Part shown: positions 1-5,787 of the stretch, in pieces
Layout: each line of letters begins with the position of its first letter
Position numbering within the stretch: the stretch's first letter is position 1
Assembly (NCBI GenBank): GCA_003521625.1
Contig: DPHV01000019.1
Location: forward strand, 12,586 to 27,887
Direction: 5' to 3'
Source of the DNA: Ruminococcus sp.
GTDB taxonomy: Bacteria; Bacillota; Clostridia; Oscillospirales; Acutalibacteraceae
Length of the DNA stretch: 15,302 nucleotides
Program-made: the position numbers and the translations under genes
Notes under the pieces: generated by a model
Seen by the model: the letters and a program-made list of their open reading frames with translations, nothing else
Database searches by the model: none
What the model was told of the DNA's origin: nothing

Positions 1-34
1 TCCAAACAAACTAACTTTTCCACTCGATTTGCCC

Positions 35-49
35 GCCGAGGCACTCGGC
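35..49. repeat. Short perfect hairpin, possible partial copy of the stem-loop/terminator module
   Basis: GCCGAG-GCA-CTCGGC forms a perfect 6-bp stem with a 3-nt loop. The same 15 bases recur at 5450-5464, directly after the stop codon of the 49-aa minus-strand gene, where they are followed by a terminator. Here the neighbouring bases (CGATTTGCCC at 25-34) resemble part of that terminator arm. The gene it would belong to lies outside the window, so its role is inferred only. Confidence 0.45.
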
Positions 50-136
50 TAAATTATAGTTTATATTACTAAAGGTGATAATCTGATTAATTGTTATCCG
101 ACTGATATAACGAATTAAAAGAGAGGATTTTTAAGG

Positions 137-865
137 ATGGGAAAAAGAACGCTAAAAAAGGCGTTTAAGGACAGTCTGCCTATACTTGCAGGGTATCTTG
201 CATTGGGTATAGGATTTGGCGTACTGCTCCACAGCAAGGGCTACAGCTTTCTCTGGGCTTTGCTTATGAGCTGTACAATCTACGCAGGCGCAGGTCAGTA
301 CGCCGCCGTTGACTTATTAAGCAGCGGTGCGTCGCTTATCACGACTGCCGTAATGACGCTGATTATAAACGCACGTCACTTTTTTTACGGCTTTTCACTG
401 CTCGACAAATACAAGGGTACGGGCAAGGCAAAGCCATATATGATTTTTGCGCTGACGGACGAAACCTACTCGCTTGTCTGCACAGCAAAAATCCCCGAGG
501 GGATAGACGAGAAAAAGTACTACTTATTTCTTTCGATACTCGACCAGCTCTACTGGATTTCGGGCTGTACAATCGGCGCACTGCTCGGTACGTTCATTCC
601 GTTTGACAGTACGGGAATTGACTTTGCGATGACGGCGCTGTTCGTTGTAATCTTCGTTGAGCAGTGGCTCGACACAAAGGAGCACCTGCCTGCAATTTTA
701 GGTGCGGCTACAACGCTTGTGTGCCTGTTTATTTTCGGTGCGCAGTATTTTATAATTCCGTCAATGGCTTTTATCGCAGTTGAGCTTGTAATTTTCAGAA
801 AAAGATTTGAAAAGAGCAATCCCGACAGCAATGAGGAGAAAGCGGAGGTGAGCGAAAATGGATAA
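137..865 (+). CDS. azlC: AzlC family branched-chain amino acid export permease, large subunit
   Basis: This 242-aa polytopic membrane protein resembles AzlC (BrnF type), the large subunit of exporters for leucine, isoleucine, valine and analogues such as azaleucine. The N-terminal amphipathic stretch leading into LPILAGYLALGIGFG and the segment YAGAGQYAAVDLL are typical of the family, as is the NARHFFYGFSLLDKY motif around residues 78-92. Length fits the family (about 230-250 aa). The ATG at 137 has AGAGAGGA about 9 nt upstream. The charged C-terminal tail (about residues 222-242) runs into the next gene: the last 8 bases overlap the start of azlD, which implies translational coupling. There is no T-box or recognisable operator in the 136 bases upstream, and only a weak -10 (TATAAC near 112). 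The family call is by motif; substrate is inferred from the family. Confidence 0.88.
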   Translation: MGKRTLKKAFKDSLPILAGYLALGIGFGVLLHSKGYSFLWALLMSCTIYAGAGQYAAVDLLSSGASLITTAVMTLIINARHFFYGFSLLDKYKGTGKAKPYMIFALTDETYSLVCTAKIPEGIDEKKYYLFLSILDQLYWISGCTIGALLGTFIPFDSTGIDFAMTALFVVIFVEQWLDTKEHLPAILGAATTLVCLFIFGAQYFIIPSMAFIAVELVIFRKRFEKSNPDSNEEKAEVSENG

Positions 866-1193
866 CAACACCGTTCACTCGCTTTTAATCGTCGCCGTTA
901 TGGCGGTCTTTACGGCTTTAACACGCTTTCTGCCGTTTCTTGCGTTCCCCGAGGGACGAAAACGACCGAAGGTTATTACATATCTCGGCACCGTTCTGCC
1001 GTATGCCTTAATCGGTATGCTCGTTGTGTACTGCTTCAAGAGCGTTTCGGTTTTCGCCTACCCCTACTGCATACCCGAGCTGTTAGCCGTTGTGCTCGTT
1101 GCCGCACTCCATATCTGGAAACGCAATACGCTGATCAGCGTGTTCGGCGGCGTGATTTTCTATATGGTGCTCGTTCAGTGCGTTTTCGTTTAA
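858..1193 (+). CDS. azlD: AzlD family branched-chain amino acid transport small subunit
   Basis: The 111-aa hydrophobic protein has about four predicted membrane segments (residues 7-28, 40-62, 72-88, 92-110) and the motif ALTRFLPFLAFP near the N terminus, which is characteristic of AzlD (BrnE). It pairs with AzlC to form the two-component exporter. The start overlaps the azlC stop by 8 bases, and its ribosome binding site (GGAGGTGAG, from about 845) lies inside azlC, so the two are almost certainly one operon with coupled translation. No terminator is obvious directly after it; a repetitive element begins 30 bases downstream. Confidence 0.85.
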   Translation: MDNNTVHSLLIVAVMAVFTALTRFLPFLAFPEGRKRPKVITYLGTVLPYALIGMLVVYCFKSVSVFAYPYCIPELLAVVLVAALHIWKRNTLISVFGGVIFYMVLVQCVFV

Positions 1194-1222
1194 GAAATTT
1201 GTTGATTGAGAGAAACTATTAT

Positions 1223-1567
1223 TTAATGCGGAATTCGGAATGCGTAATGCGGAATTGTGGTCGAGTGGATAGGTTGTGATAATTCAAAAGTTTAATGCCC
1301 GAATTAATTTATATGCGGCTAAAGCCGCAGGCGTGATTTTTTATATTTTTTACAAATGTAGGGAACGGTCTTGACCGTTCCGATTACCTAAAAGTCAGAT
1401 GTAGTCCTGCGGAACAGTCAAGACTGTTCCCTACACTTTATAATTAAACATTGTCAATATATCAAAATTTGTACAGCAAACATACTTTTCCGTACAACAC
1501 GCATTATTACAAATCCGGAGCGAAGCGACCATAAATTCCGCATTCTGAATTACGCATTCCGAATTAA
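1223..1567. repeat. MITE-like repeat element A, with a 79-bp element nested inside
   Basis: A 345-bp non-coding element with imperfect inverted ends (28 of 34 positions match by my alignment). Each end is TTAAT plus four tandem heptamers of the form KCGGAAT. The left heptamers are GCGGAAT, TCGGAAT, GCGTAAT, GCGGAAT. Inside are a left core (1259-1328, starting GGTCGAGTGGATAGG and ending in a hairpin with TGCGGC/GCCGCA) and a right core (about 1495-1530, ending CGGAGCGAAGCGACC). The same cores occur at 8210-8279 and about 8351-8385, and the right core occurs inverted at 15136-15171. A separate 79-bp palindromic element sits between the cores at 1357-1435. No transposase is encoded, so if mobile it would depend on an enzyme elsewhere. 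It fills the azlD-mntP gap. Confidence 0.8.
1357..1435. repeat. 79-bp double-palindrome element, copy 1
   Basis: The element runs from TGTAGGG to CCCTACA and holds two near-perfect palindromes: GGAACGGTC-TT-GACCGTTCC (1362-1381) and GGAACAGTC-AA-GACTGTTCC (1411-1430). The two arms are also near-complementary to each other, so the unit can fold as two hairpins or one long stem. An equal-length copy in reverse orientation lies at 11140-11218. The position inside element A suggests a later, nested insertion. Confidence 0.82.
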
Positions 1568-1582
1568 ACTAAAATGTATCGG

Positions 1583-1615
1583 GCAACAGGTAGGTCTTTT
1601 TTTGTCCTCTGTTGC
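1583..1615 (+). promoter_or_regulatory. Leader hairpin upstream of mntP
   Basis: GCAACAG (1583-1589) pairs with CTGTTGC (1609-1615), and AGG (1592-1594) can pair with CCT (1606-1608) inside, closing a U-rich loop. It ends 25 bases before the mntP start codon and just before its ribosome binding site (GGAGG at 1629-1633). There is no T-tract after it, so it is not a simple terminator. It does not match the conserved loops of the yybP-ykoY manganese riboswitch that I would expect to recognise. A regulatory role is inference. Confidence 0.35.
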
Positions 1616-1640
1616 TTATTAATGCAATGGAGGATTTTTT

Positions 1641-2204
1641 ATGGGAATTATTGAGCTTTTTATTCTTGCGGTAGGACTTTCAATGGACGCCTTTGCCGTT
1701 TCAATCTGCAAGGGCTTGTCGGTGAGAAGTCTTAAAGCACGTCACGGCGTAATCTGCGGATTGTACTTCGGCGGATTTCAGGCAGGTATGCCGCTTATCG
1801 GATATTTTCTCGGCAAGCAGTTTGAGTCGCTTATCACAAGCGTTGACCATTGGATAGCGTTTGTTCTGCTCGGACTTATCGGTGCTAATATGATTAAGGA
1901 GTCATTCGGCAAGCCTGACGAGCTTAACGACTCGTTTGCCCCCAAGTCGATGATTCCGCTTGCAGTCGCAACAAGCATTGACGCACTTGCAGTCGGCGTT
2001 ACGTTTGCCTGCCTTGATGTTGAGATTTTCTCGGCTGTCGGTTTAATCGGCGTTACTACGTTTGTTTTTTCGGCTGTCGGTGTTAAAATCGGCAACGTGT
2101 TCGGAGTGAAGTTTAAATCCAAGGCAGAGCTTATCGGCGGAATTGTGCTTGTATTAATGGGCGTTAAGATTCTGCTTGAGCATTTAGGCGTTATTAATTT
2201 CTAA
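1641..2204 (+). CDS. mntP: Manganese efflux pump MntP
   Basis: This 187-aa protein matches MntP (formerly YebN) in length and in its two related halves. Each half carries the signature acidic helix: GLSMDAFAVSICKGLS with Asp16 in the first and ATSIDALAVGVTFA with Asp114 in the fifth-region helix. Six membrane segments are apparent. The family exports Mn(II) across the cytoplasmic membrane and prevents manganese toxicity. The ATG at 1641 follows AATGGAGGATTTTTT, a good ribosome binding site with 7-nt spacing. The gene stands alone: a repeat element lies upstream and a strong terminator follows at 2282-2321. A leader hairpin at 1583-1615 may affect expression. Confidence 0.93.
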   Translation: MGIIELFILAVGLSMDAFAVSICKGLSVRSLKARHGVICGLYFGGFQAGMPLIGYFLGKQFESLITSVDHWIAFVLLGLIGANMIKESFGKPDELNDSFAPKSMIPLAVATSIDALAVGVTFACLDVEIFSAVGLIGVTTFVFSAVGVKIGNVFGVKFKSKAELIGGIVLVLMGVKILLEHLGVINF

Positions 2205-2281
2205 TTCAAATTATTTGTAACAATTTTGTTTATTTTTCTTTCCAATATCGAACAATACTTTGAACATTATGCATTAAATTG

Positions 2282-2321
2282 CCCCAAACGCAAAAAAATC
2301 AGCGTTTGGGGTTGATTTTTT
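2282..2321 (+). terminator. Intrinsic terminator after mntP
   Basis: CCCCAAACGC (2282-2291) pairs perfectly with GCGTTTGGGG (2302-2311), followed by TTGATTTTTT. The T-tract overlaps the -35 box of the next promoter (2312-2317), so termination of mntP and initiation of the NlpC gene share bases. Confidence 0.9.
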
Positions 2322-2340
2322 AAAACAACGGTGTTATAAT
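2312..2340 (+). promoter_or_regulatory. SigA-type promoter of the NlpC/P60 gene
   Basis: TTGATT (2312-2317), 17-bp spacer, TATAAT (2335-2340). Predicted start near 2347, giving a leader of about 90 nt. Confidence 0.8.
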
Positions 2341-2342
2341 AG

Positions 2343-2356
2343 TTACAAATTTGTAA
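2343..2356. promoter_or_regulatory. 14-bp palindrome at the transcription start, candidate operator; leader hairpin follows
   Basis: TTACAAATTTGTAA is a perfect 14-bp palindrome placed across the predicted +1 of the NlpC gene, a position used by many repressors. It is followed by a hairpin, ACCGAG (2366-2371) with CTCGGT (2383-2388), in the untranslated leader. No regulator can be named from the sequence, and AT-rich palindromes can arise by chance. Confidence 0.35.
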
Positions 2357-2437
2357 ATAACTGTTACCGAGCTTGTAATTTTCTCGGTTAAAAAGTTACT
2401 ATATGATACTTGTTATCAATAACCGGAGGTTTTAAAA

Positions 2438-3997
2438 ATGCAGAGAATAAAAAAACTTACTGCAATTATTCTGAGTATTCTTACGCTTTCAAGCGTATGC
2501 GTATTCGGGGGCGCCTTTTCGGCAGGTGCAAGCGGCACCGGCGCAGGACTTGCCGAATGGGCACTCAACGCATACTATGAAGGCTGGTCTTATGTTTACG
2601 GCGGCTCTACTCCCGGTGCTGTTGACTGTTCGGGTCTTATCTATTCCTACTGCGGCGGCGAGCGTTGCGGCGACCCACAGCTTAATACGGCAACTGCAAG
2701 AGGTTCTGTAAGCAGCGGTATTCCGAACGTTCACGGCCTTGGTCTCTGGCGTCCCGGTCACGTCGGCGTTTATGTAGGCGACGGTATGGAGGTTGACGCA
2801 AGAGGCGACGCATACGATATGTGCTACGAAAGTGTTTACGGCTCATACAGTGGCTGGACATACTGGTTCAAGCTTGCGGCTGTAAGCTATCCCACAAACG
2901 GATGGGAAAAGTTCAGCGGCGATTACTACTATTATGTAAACGGCGAGTATATCACAAATACCTCAAGAACAATTGACGGCACTACATACTACTTTGACTC
3001 AAAGGGACGTTCAAGCAAGACTCCCTCTGACACATCAAGCAACTCGTCATCAAACAGTTCATCAAATAATTCATCAAACAATTCTTCATCACAGAGCAAA
3101 CCCACTTCGTGGAGAAACGGCTCAACAGGCGAAGAGGTAAAGAAGATTCAGAACCGCCTTACAGAGCTCGGCTACTACACAGGCGCTGTTGACGGCAACT
3201 TCGGCGACGCAACGGAAAAGGCTTACAGAGCATTCCAGGAAGCGGCAGGACTTACCGTTGACGGTATAGCAGGCTCTGACCGTGAAGTGCTCTATTCGGA
3301 CGACGCTCCTTACGCACCAAAGGTTGAAGAAACAACTGCGCCCGCAGAAGAGAAGGAAGAGGAAAAGAAGTCCGAAGAGGAAACAAAGTCAAACGAGTAT
3401 AAGAGCGGTGACGAAAGCGACGACGTAAAGGCAATTCAGGGAAAGCTTGCACAGCTGAAATATTTTGACGTTGACCCCACAGGCTATTACGGAGATTACA
3501 CTGTTCAGACGGTAATGAATTTCCAGCTTGCAAACGGACTTGAAGCAACAGGCGTTGTTGACGAAGAAACCTACAAATTGCTTTTCAGCGCAGACGCTGT
3601 TGCAAACCCCAATCCTTCGGAAGAAACACAGTCGGCAACAACGGCAGTTGAATCCGGTCCCGTACAGATGCCGCTTACAACAAGCCCCTCGGAGCTGATT
3701 ATCACAAACGAGCAGAATCAGAGCTACACCGACACAGCAACCGATGTTGTTAAAAAGACAAACAAGGTTACAAAGAAGGCTCTTTCAAATGCATCGTCGG
3801 TAATTCCCTCTGCCGCAACGGCTCAGGTTAAGAGAACAGCAAATATCTGGCTCTGGTTTGTTCTTGTAGCAGTTATCTTCGGCGCACTTGCCGCAGTATT
3901 TATGCTCCGTGACAGAAAGTCGAACAGATATACAAGATATTGCGCAAAGAAGAAAAAACATGCAAACTTTAAATCCGAGGTAAACACTCGCTGGTAA
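2438..3997 (+). CDS. Secreted NlpC/P60 peptidoglycan hydrolase with two peptidoglycan-binding domains and a C-terminal membrane anchor
   Basis: A 519-aa multidomain cell-wall enzyme. Residues 1-31 form a signal peptide (basic start, hydrophobic core, AGA-like cleavage region). Residues about 35-140 are an NlpC/P60 domain with catalytic Cys64 in VDCSGLIYSYC and His108 in RPGHVGVYVGDG. These enzymes usually cut D-Glu-meso-diaminopimelate bonds in stem peptides. Residues about 152-190 contain Trp/Tyr-rich choline-binding-like repeats (GWEKFSGDYYYYVNGEY, GTTYYFDSKG). A Ser/Asn linker (about 198-218) leads to two PG_binding_1 domains (about 222-285 and 320-381) split by a Glu/Lys-rich linker. A helix at about 470-490 followed by a very basic tail suggests a C-terminal anchor, which is unusual for the family. 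The start has CCGGAGG 9 nt upstream. The third catalytic residue is not clear to me. Confidence 0.88.
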   Translation: MQRIKKLTAIILSILTLSSVCVFGGAFSAGASGTGAGLAEWALNAYYEGWSYVYGGSTPGAVDCSGLIYSYCGGERCGDPQLNTATARGSVSSGIPNVHGLGLWRPGHVGVYVGDGMEVDARGDAYDMCYESVYGSYSGWTYWFKLAAVSYPTNGWEKFSGDYYYYVNGEYITNTSRTIDGTTYYFDSKGRSSKTPSDTSSNSSSNSSSNNSSNNSSSQSKPTSWRNGSTGEEVKKIQNRLTELGYYTGAVDGNFGDATEKAYRAFQEAAGLTVDGIAGSDREVLYSDDAPYAPKVEETTAPAEEKEEEKKSEEETKSNEYKSGDESDDVKAIQGKLAQLKYFDVDPTGYYGDYTVQTVMNFQLANGLEATGVVDEETYKLLFSADAVANPNPSEETQSATTAVESGPVQMPLTTSPSELIITNEQNQSYTDTATDVVKKTNKVTKKALSNASSVIPSAATAQVKRTANIWLWFVLVAVIFGALAAVFMLRDRKSNRYTRYCAKKKKHANFKSEVNTRW

Positions 3998-4014
3998 GTC
4001 GAGCACCTCGGCAC
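3998..4014 (+). repeat. Stem-loop part of a 3'-end module, directly after the NlpC gene stop
   Basis: CGAG-CAC-CTCG forms the core of a hairpin that begins right after the TAA stop at 3995-3997. The same type of motif follows the stop of the 49-aa gene (5450-5464, minus strand) and recurs after dnaK (11032-11054). In all three cases it is followed by a terminator containing GGTTGCCCG or its complement. Confidence 0.55.
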
Positions 4015-4027
4015 ACAAAACGATAAT

Positions 4028-4069
4028 AAAGGTCGGGCAACCGTTTTTGCGGTTAAGCCCGACCTTTTT
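4028..4069. terminator. Bidirectional intrinsic terminator between the NlpC gene and the fliB-like gene
   Basis: AAAGGTCGGGC and AACCG (4028-4043) pair with CGGTT and GCCCGACCTTT (4050-4067), with a two-base bulge. A T-run follows on the plus strand (4065-4069), and an AATAAA stretch supplies a weaker U-tract on the minus strand. It lies between convergent genes and can end both. Confidence 0.88.
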
Positions 4070-4073
4070 AATT

Positions 4074-4104
4074 AGGAGTTCGGAATGCGTAATGCGGAAT
4101 TAAT
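4074..4104. repeat. Solo end of the heptamer repeat family, overlapping the fliB-like stop codon
   Basis: Heptamers TCGGAAT, GCGTAAT, GCGGAAT run from 4080 to 4100, followed by TAAT. On the minus strand the TAA stop of the fliB-like gene (4102-4100) is part of the terminal TTAATTCCGC of this repeat. No core sequence of the full element is present here. Confidence 0.7.
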
Positions 4105-5092
4105 TTATTTGAAAAGTTTGTGTGCTGAAATAATCAGCGTTTTCGTAGGAGTGCTCCACCTCTTTTGAGTAAAGGCAAAACAGCTTTTCGGCTTCATATT
4201 CGCCTGTCATAAGCGCACAGCCGATTACGACATATGCGCAGTGTATCCGCTTTGCAGTGCACATTACGTCTATACTGTCAACGGCGGTGAGGAAGTACCT
4301 GTAAATGTAGTAGAGTGACATACGCTCGAACAAATCGTCAAAACATTCGGGGATTTGCTCGCCTGCGTGTTCAGATGCCTTGCACAGAATTTCTCTCCAT
4401 TCGTCAGTCATAATGTCAAACTCTTTGTGCGCATTGAATATATCTTCCGATGATTTATTATGCATAATATCTTCTTTACAGTCCGTGTCAACAGGAATGT
4501 CGGCGTTGTAATCGAAATCATCAATTGCATTCTGTACCTTGTTGCAAAACTGCACAGCAACATTCAGCCTGCCCGAAAACGGCAGGCTTTTGTCTGTGAA
4601 AATACCCTTTAATTTCTCCCTTGTGTTCAGCAGAAAACGCATAAGGTCTGCGTTGTAGCCGCAGTCCGAAAAGTCCGAATCGTAATTTGTAAAATCGTCA
4701 TATGCGTTGTCGGTGCCGAGTATCAGCCGAGCCGCCTCAGGACACGCAAAGGAGAGAAGATACTCCGAAAATGCGGTGTAGTCCTGCGTAATCCTCGGGA
4801 ATTCCCTGCACGTTTTGCAGAGGTGATTTTCGCCGAGGTTTATGTAAATATCGCAAAGCTCGTCACTGTTCCAGAACGGACATCTTTCGTTCTGCGAAAT
4901 AAAAATTCTGTCGCCGTCGCTGTCGATTTCGGTCAGCCTTTTCAGCTTTTCACCGAACTCACCGCAGACGGTTTTGTAATATTCATTTGTTTCATCGTCC
5001 ACAACAACGTCCCAGCCCTTGCAGCAGCTGTCGGGGCATTTGTCGGCAATACACCTGAACTTTTCAAAATAAGACGGGTAGATATTTTTCAT
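4100..5092 (-). CDS. FliB-family (flagellin lysine N-methylase-like) cysteine-rich protein beside a Nif11 peptide
   Basis: This 330-aa soluble protein has the FliB-type layout: an N-terminal cysteine cluster (C14, C19, C23, C24 in the pattern C-x4-C-x3-CC, followed by GW), then C71, C80, C92 and C95 ending in CREFPR, then ACPEAAR with C117. The C-terminal YSKEVEHSYEN is also family-like. FliB proteins bind an iron-sulfur cluster and methylate lysines of flagellin. No flagellar gene is in this window; the direct upstream partner is a Nif11-leader peptide, so a role in peptide maturation is possible but inferred. I chose the ATG at 5092, four bases after the upstream stop, because MKNIYPSYF matches the usual family start; an in-frame ATG at 5110 inside the upstream gene would add 6 residues. 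The ribosome binding site is weak (GGACGTG), suggesting coupling. The stop overlaps a repeat end. Confidence 0.78.
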   Translation of the reverse strand: MKNIYPSYFEKFRCIADKCPDSCCKGWDVVVDDETNEYYKTVCGEFGEKLKRLTEIDSDGDRIFISQNERCPFWNSDELCDIYINLGENHLCKTCREFPRITQDYTAFSEYLLSFACPEAARLILGTDNAYDDFTNYDSDFSDCGYNADLMRFLLNTREKLKGIFTDKSLPFSGRLNVAVQFCNKVQNAIDDFDYNADIPVDTDCKEDIMHNKSSEDIFNAHKEFDIMTDEWREILCKASEHAGEQIPECFDDLFERMSLYYIYRYFLTAVDSIDVMCTAKRIHCAYVVIGCALMTGEYEAEKLFCLYSKEVEHSYENADYFSTQTFQIN

Positions 5093-5096
5093 CAAA

Positions 5097-5375
5097 TCAC
5101 GTCCATTCAAGCGTCAGGAAAAACTGCTCGTATGCGTCGTCCCAGCCGTCAATTCCGTTTACTCCGCCGCCGTTTACACTGCGAAGCTTGGCATCATTCG
5201 AGTCCTGACCTGCGGCTAAAAGCTCGCCGATTGTAATGTTGTAGCCTTTGCCTTGGCAGAAAGTGCAGAAATCCTCAACGGGATTTTCACTGCTCTTTGT
5301 TTTAATCAGCTCTGCTTTTAAATTTTCATCATTTTTTGCGTCCTTTAACAGACGTTCAAGTTCAAATTCAACCAT
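5097..5375 (-). CDS. Nif11-type leader peptide, putative RiPP precursor
   Basis: A 92-aa small protein. Residues about 1-56 resemble the Nif11 leader domain: LERLLKDAKNDENLKAELI, then the short FCTFCQGKGYNITIGELL, in which GY-x-ITIGELL is typical. A Gly-Gly-Gly at 69-71 follows, the position where such leaders are cut by double-glycine peptidases. The predicted tail (72-92, starting VNGIDGW) is 21 residues long, has five acidic and no basic residues, five aromatics (W78, Y82, F85, F86, W91), and no Cys or Lys. The Cys37-x2-Cys40 pair lies in the leader, not the tail. The start at 5375 has TTTGGAGAG about 7 nt upstream. It ends 4 bases before the FliB-like start. A non-RiPP Nif11 protein is the main alternative. 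Confidence 0.7.
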   Translation of the reverse strand: MVEFELERLLKDAKNDENLKAELIKTKSSENPVEDFCTFCQGKGYNITIGELLAAGQDSNDAKLRSVNGGGVNGIDGWDDAYEQFFLTLEWT

Positions 5376-5392
5376 ATTTCACTCTCCAAACT

Positions 5393-5430
5393 AAAAAAGT
5401 CGGGCAACCGACTTTGCGGTTATACCCGAC
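5393..5430 (-). terminator. Intrinsic terminator or attenuator between the 49-aa gene and the Nif11 gene
   Basis: Minus-strand GTCGGG plus AACCG arms (5430-5416) pair with CGGTT and CCCGAC (5410-5399), followed by six T's (5398-5393). The plus strand can also form it. It ends 17 bases before the Nif11 start codon, leaving room for only the ribosome binding site. No promoter is visible between hairpin and gene, so expression of Nif11 and FliB may rely on readthrough. Confidence 0.8.
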
Positions 5431-5449
5431 CTTTATTCCCGATTTACGT

Positions 5450-5464
5450 GCCGAGGCACTCGGC
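5450..5464 (-). repeat. Stem-loop part of a 3'-end module, directly after the 49-aa gene stop
   Basis: GCCGAG-GCA-CTCGGC (as read on the plus strand) is a perfect 6-bp stem and begins immediately after the TAA (5467-5465) of the minus-strand gene. It is identical to 35-49 and precedes a terminator, as after the NlpC gene. Confidence 0.6.
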
Positions 5465-5614
5465 TTATTCGATTGAGCTGTCGAGGTATTCCATAAGCTC
5501 CTCGTCGTCCTTTTTCTGCTTATCCTTAACGATAAAGAAAGCGGTGAGCGCAGCGGAAAGAGCCGCAACAGCTGATACGATGCCGATAATCCATACTAAT
5601 TTTTTATTCTTCAT
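5465..5614 (-). CDS. Small single-pass membrane peptide, 49 aa, unknown function
   Basis: A gene too short for a usual ORF cutoff. The peptide begins MKNKKLVWIIGIVSAVAALS, has one hydrophobic helix (about residues 6-29) rich in Ala, Val and Ile, a basic patch (VKDKQKK), and an acidic end (DDEELMEYLDSSIE). Support is strong for so short a frame: an AUG preceded by TTGGAGGATTCAGT, a promoter at 5695-5723, and a stop followed directly by a hairpin and terminator. The helix could be an uncleaved signal anchor with the charged tail in the cytoplasm or outside; the positive residues flank both sides, so orientation is uncertain. It is first in the likely operon with the Nif11 and FliB-like genes, but whether it works with them is unknown. 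Confidence 0.75.
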   Translation of the reverse strand: MKNKKLVWIIGIVSAVAALSAALTAFFIVKDKQKKDDEELMEYLDSSIE

Positions 5615-5694
5615 ACTGAATCCTCCAATTCATTGGGCGCAAGAATTTATTTAAAACGCCATAGTGTAGTATTATTTGCTTATTATGTAATTAT

Positions 5695-5723
5695 ATTCTA
5701 ATCACTTTTTATAAAAAAGTCAA
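5695..5723 (-). promoter_or_regulatory. SigA-type promoter for the 49-aa/Nif11/FliB-like operon
   Basis: On the minus strand TTGACT (5723-5718), 17-bp spacer, TAGAAT (5700-5695). A TATAAT also occurs a few bases downstream (5695-5690). Predicted leader of about 75 nt. Confidence 0.78.
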
Positions 5724-5732
5724 CAGAAAAAC

Positions 5733-5759
5733 AAAAAAAGCAGAGAAAATCTCTGCTTT
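5733..5759 (-). terminator. Intrinsic terminator of rpsT
   Basis: Minus strand AAAGCAGAGA-TTT-TCTCTGCTTT gives a perfect 10-bp stem (5759-5750 with 5746-5737), followed by more T's. It lies 28 bases after the rpsT stop. Confidence 0.92.
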
Positions 5760-5787
5760 AAGTGTGTTTGTTATTAGTCTGTCCGAC

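Noticed and set aside
1..136. T-box or leucine-responsive leader for azlCD
   Set aside because: The region is too short and lacks the T-box core sequence; no leader peptide with branched-chain codons is visible.
1223..1256. Heptamer arrays as a CRISPR or microsatellite
   Set aside because: Units are 7 bases with no spacers, and arrays sit only at the ends of a shared core or alone beside stop codons.
1570..1640. yybP-ykoY manganese riboswitch before mntP
   Set aside because: The conserved paired loops of that riboswitch are not recognisable; only one simple hairpin is present.
4823..5236. 137-aa plus-strand frame
   Set aside because: Opposes the FliB-like and Nif11 genes, without ribosome binding site or recognisable domains.
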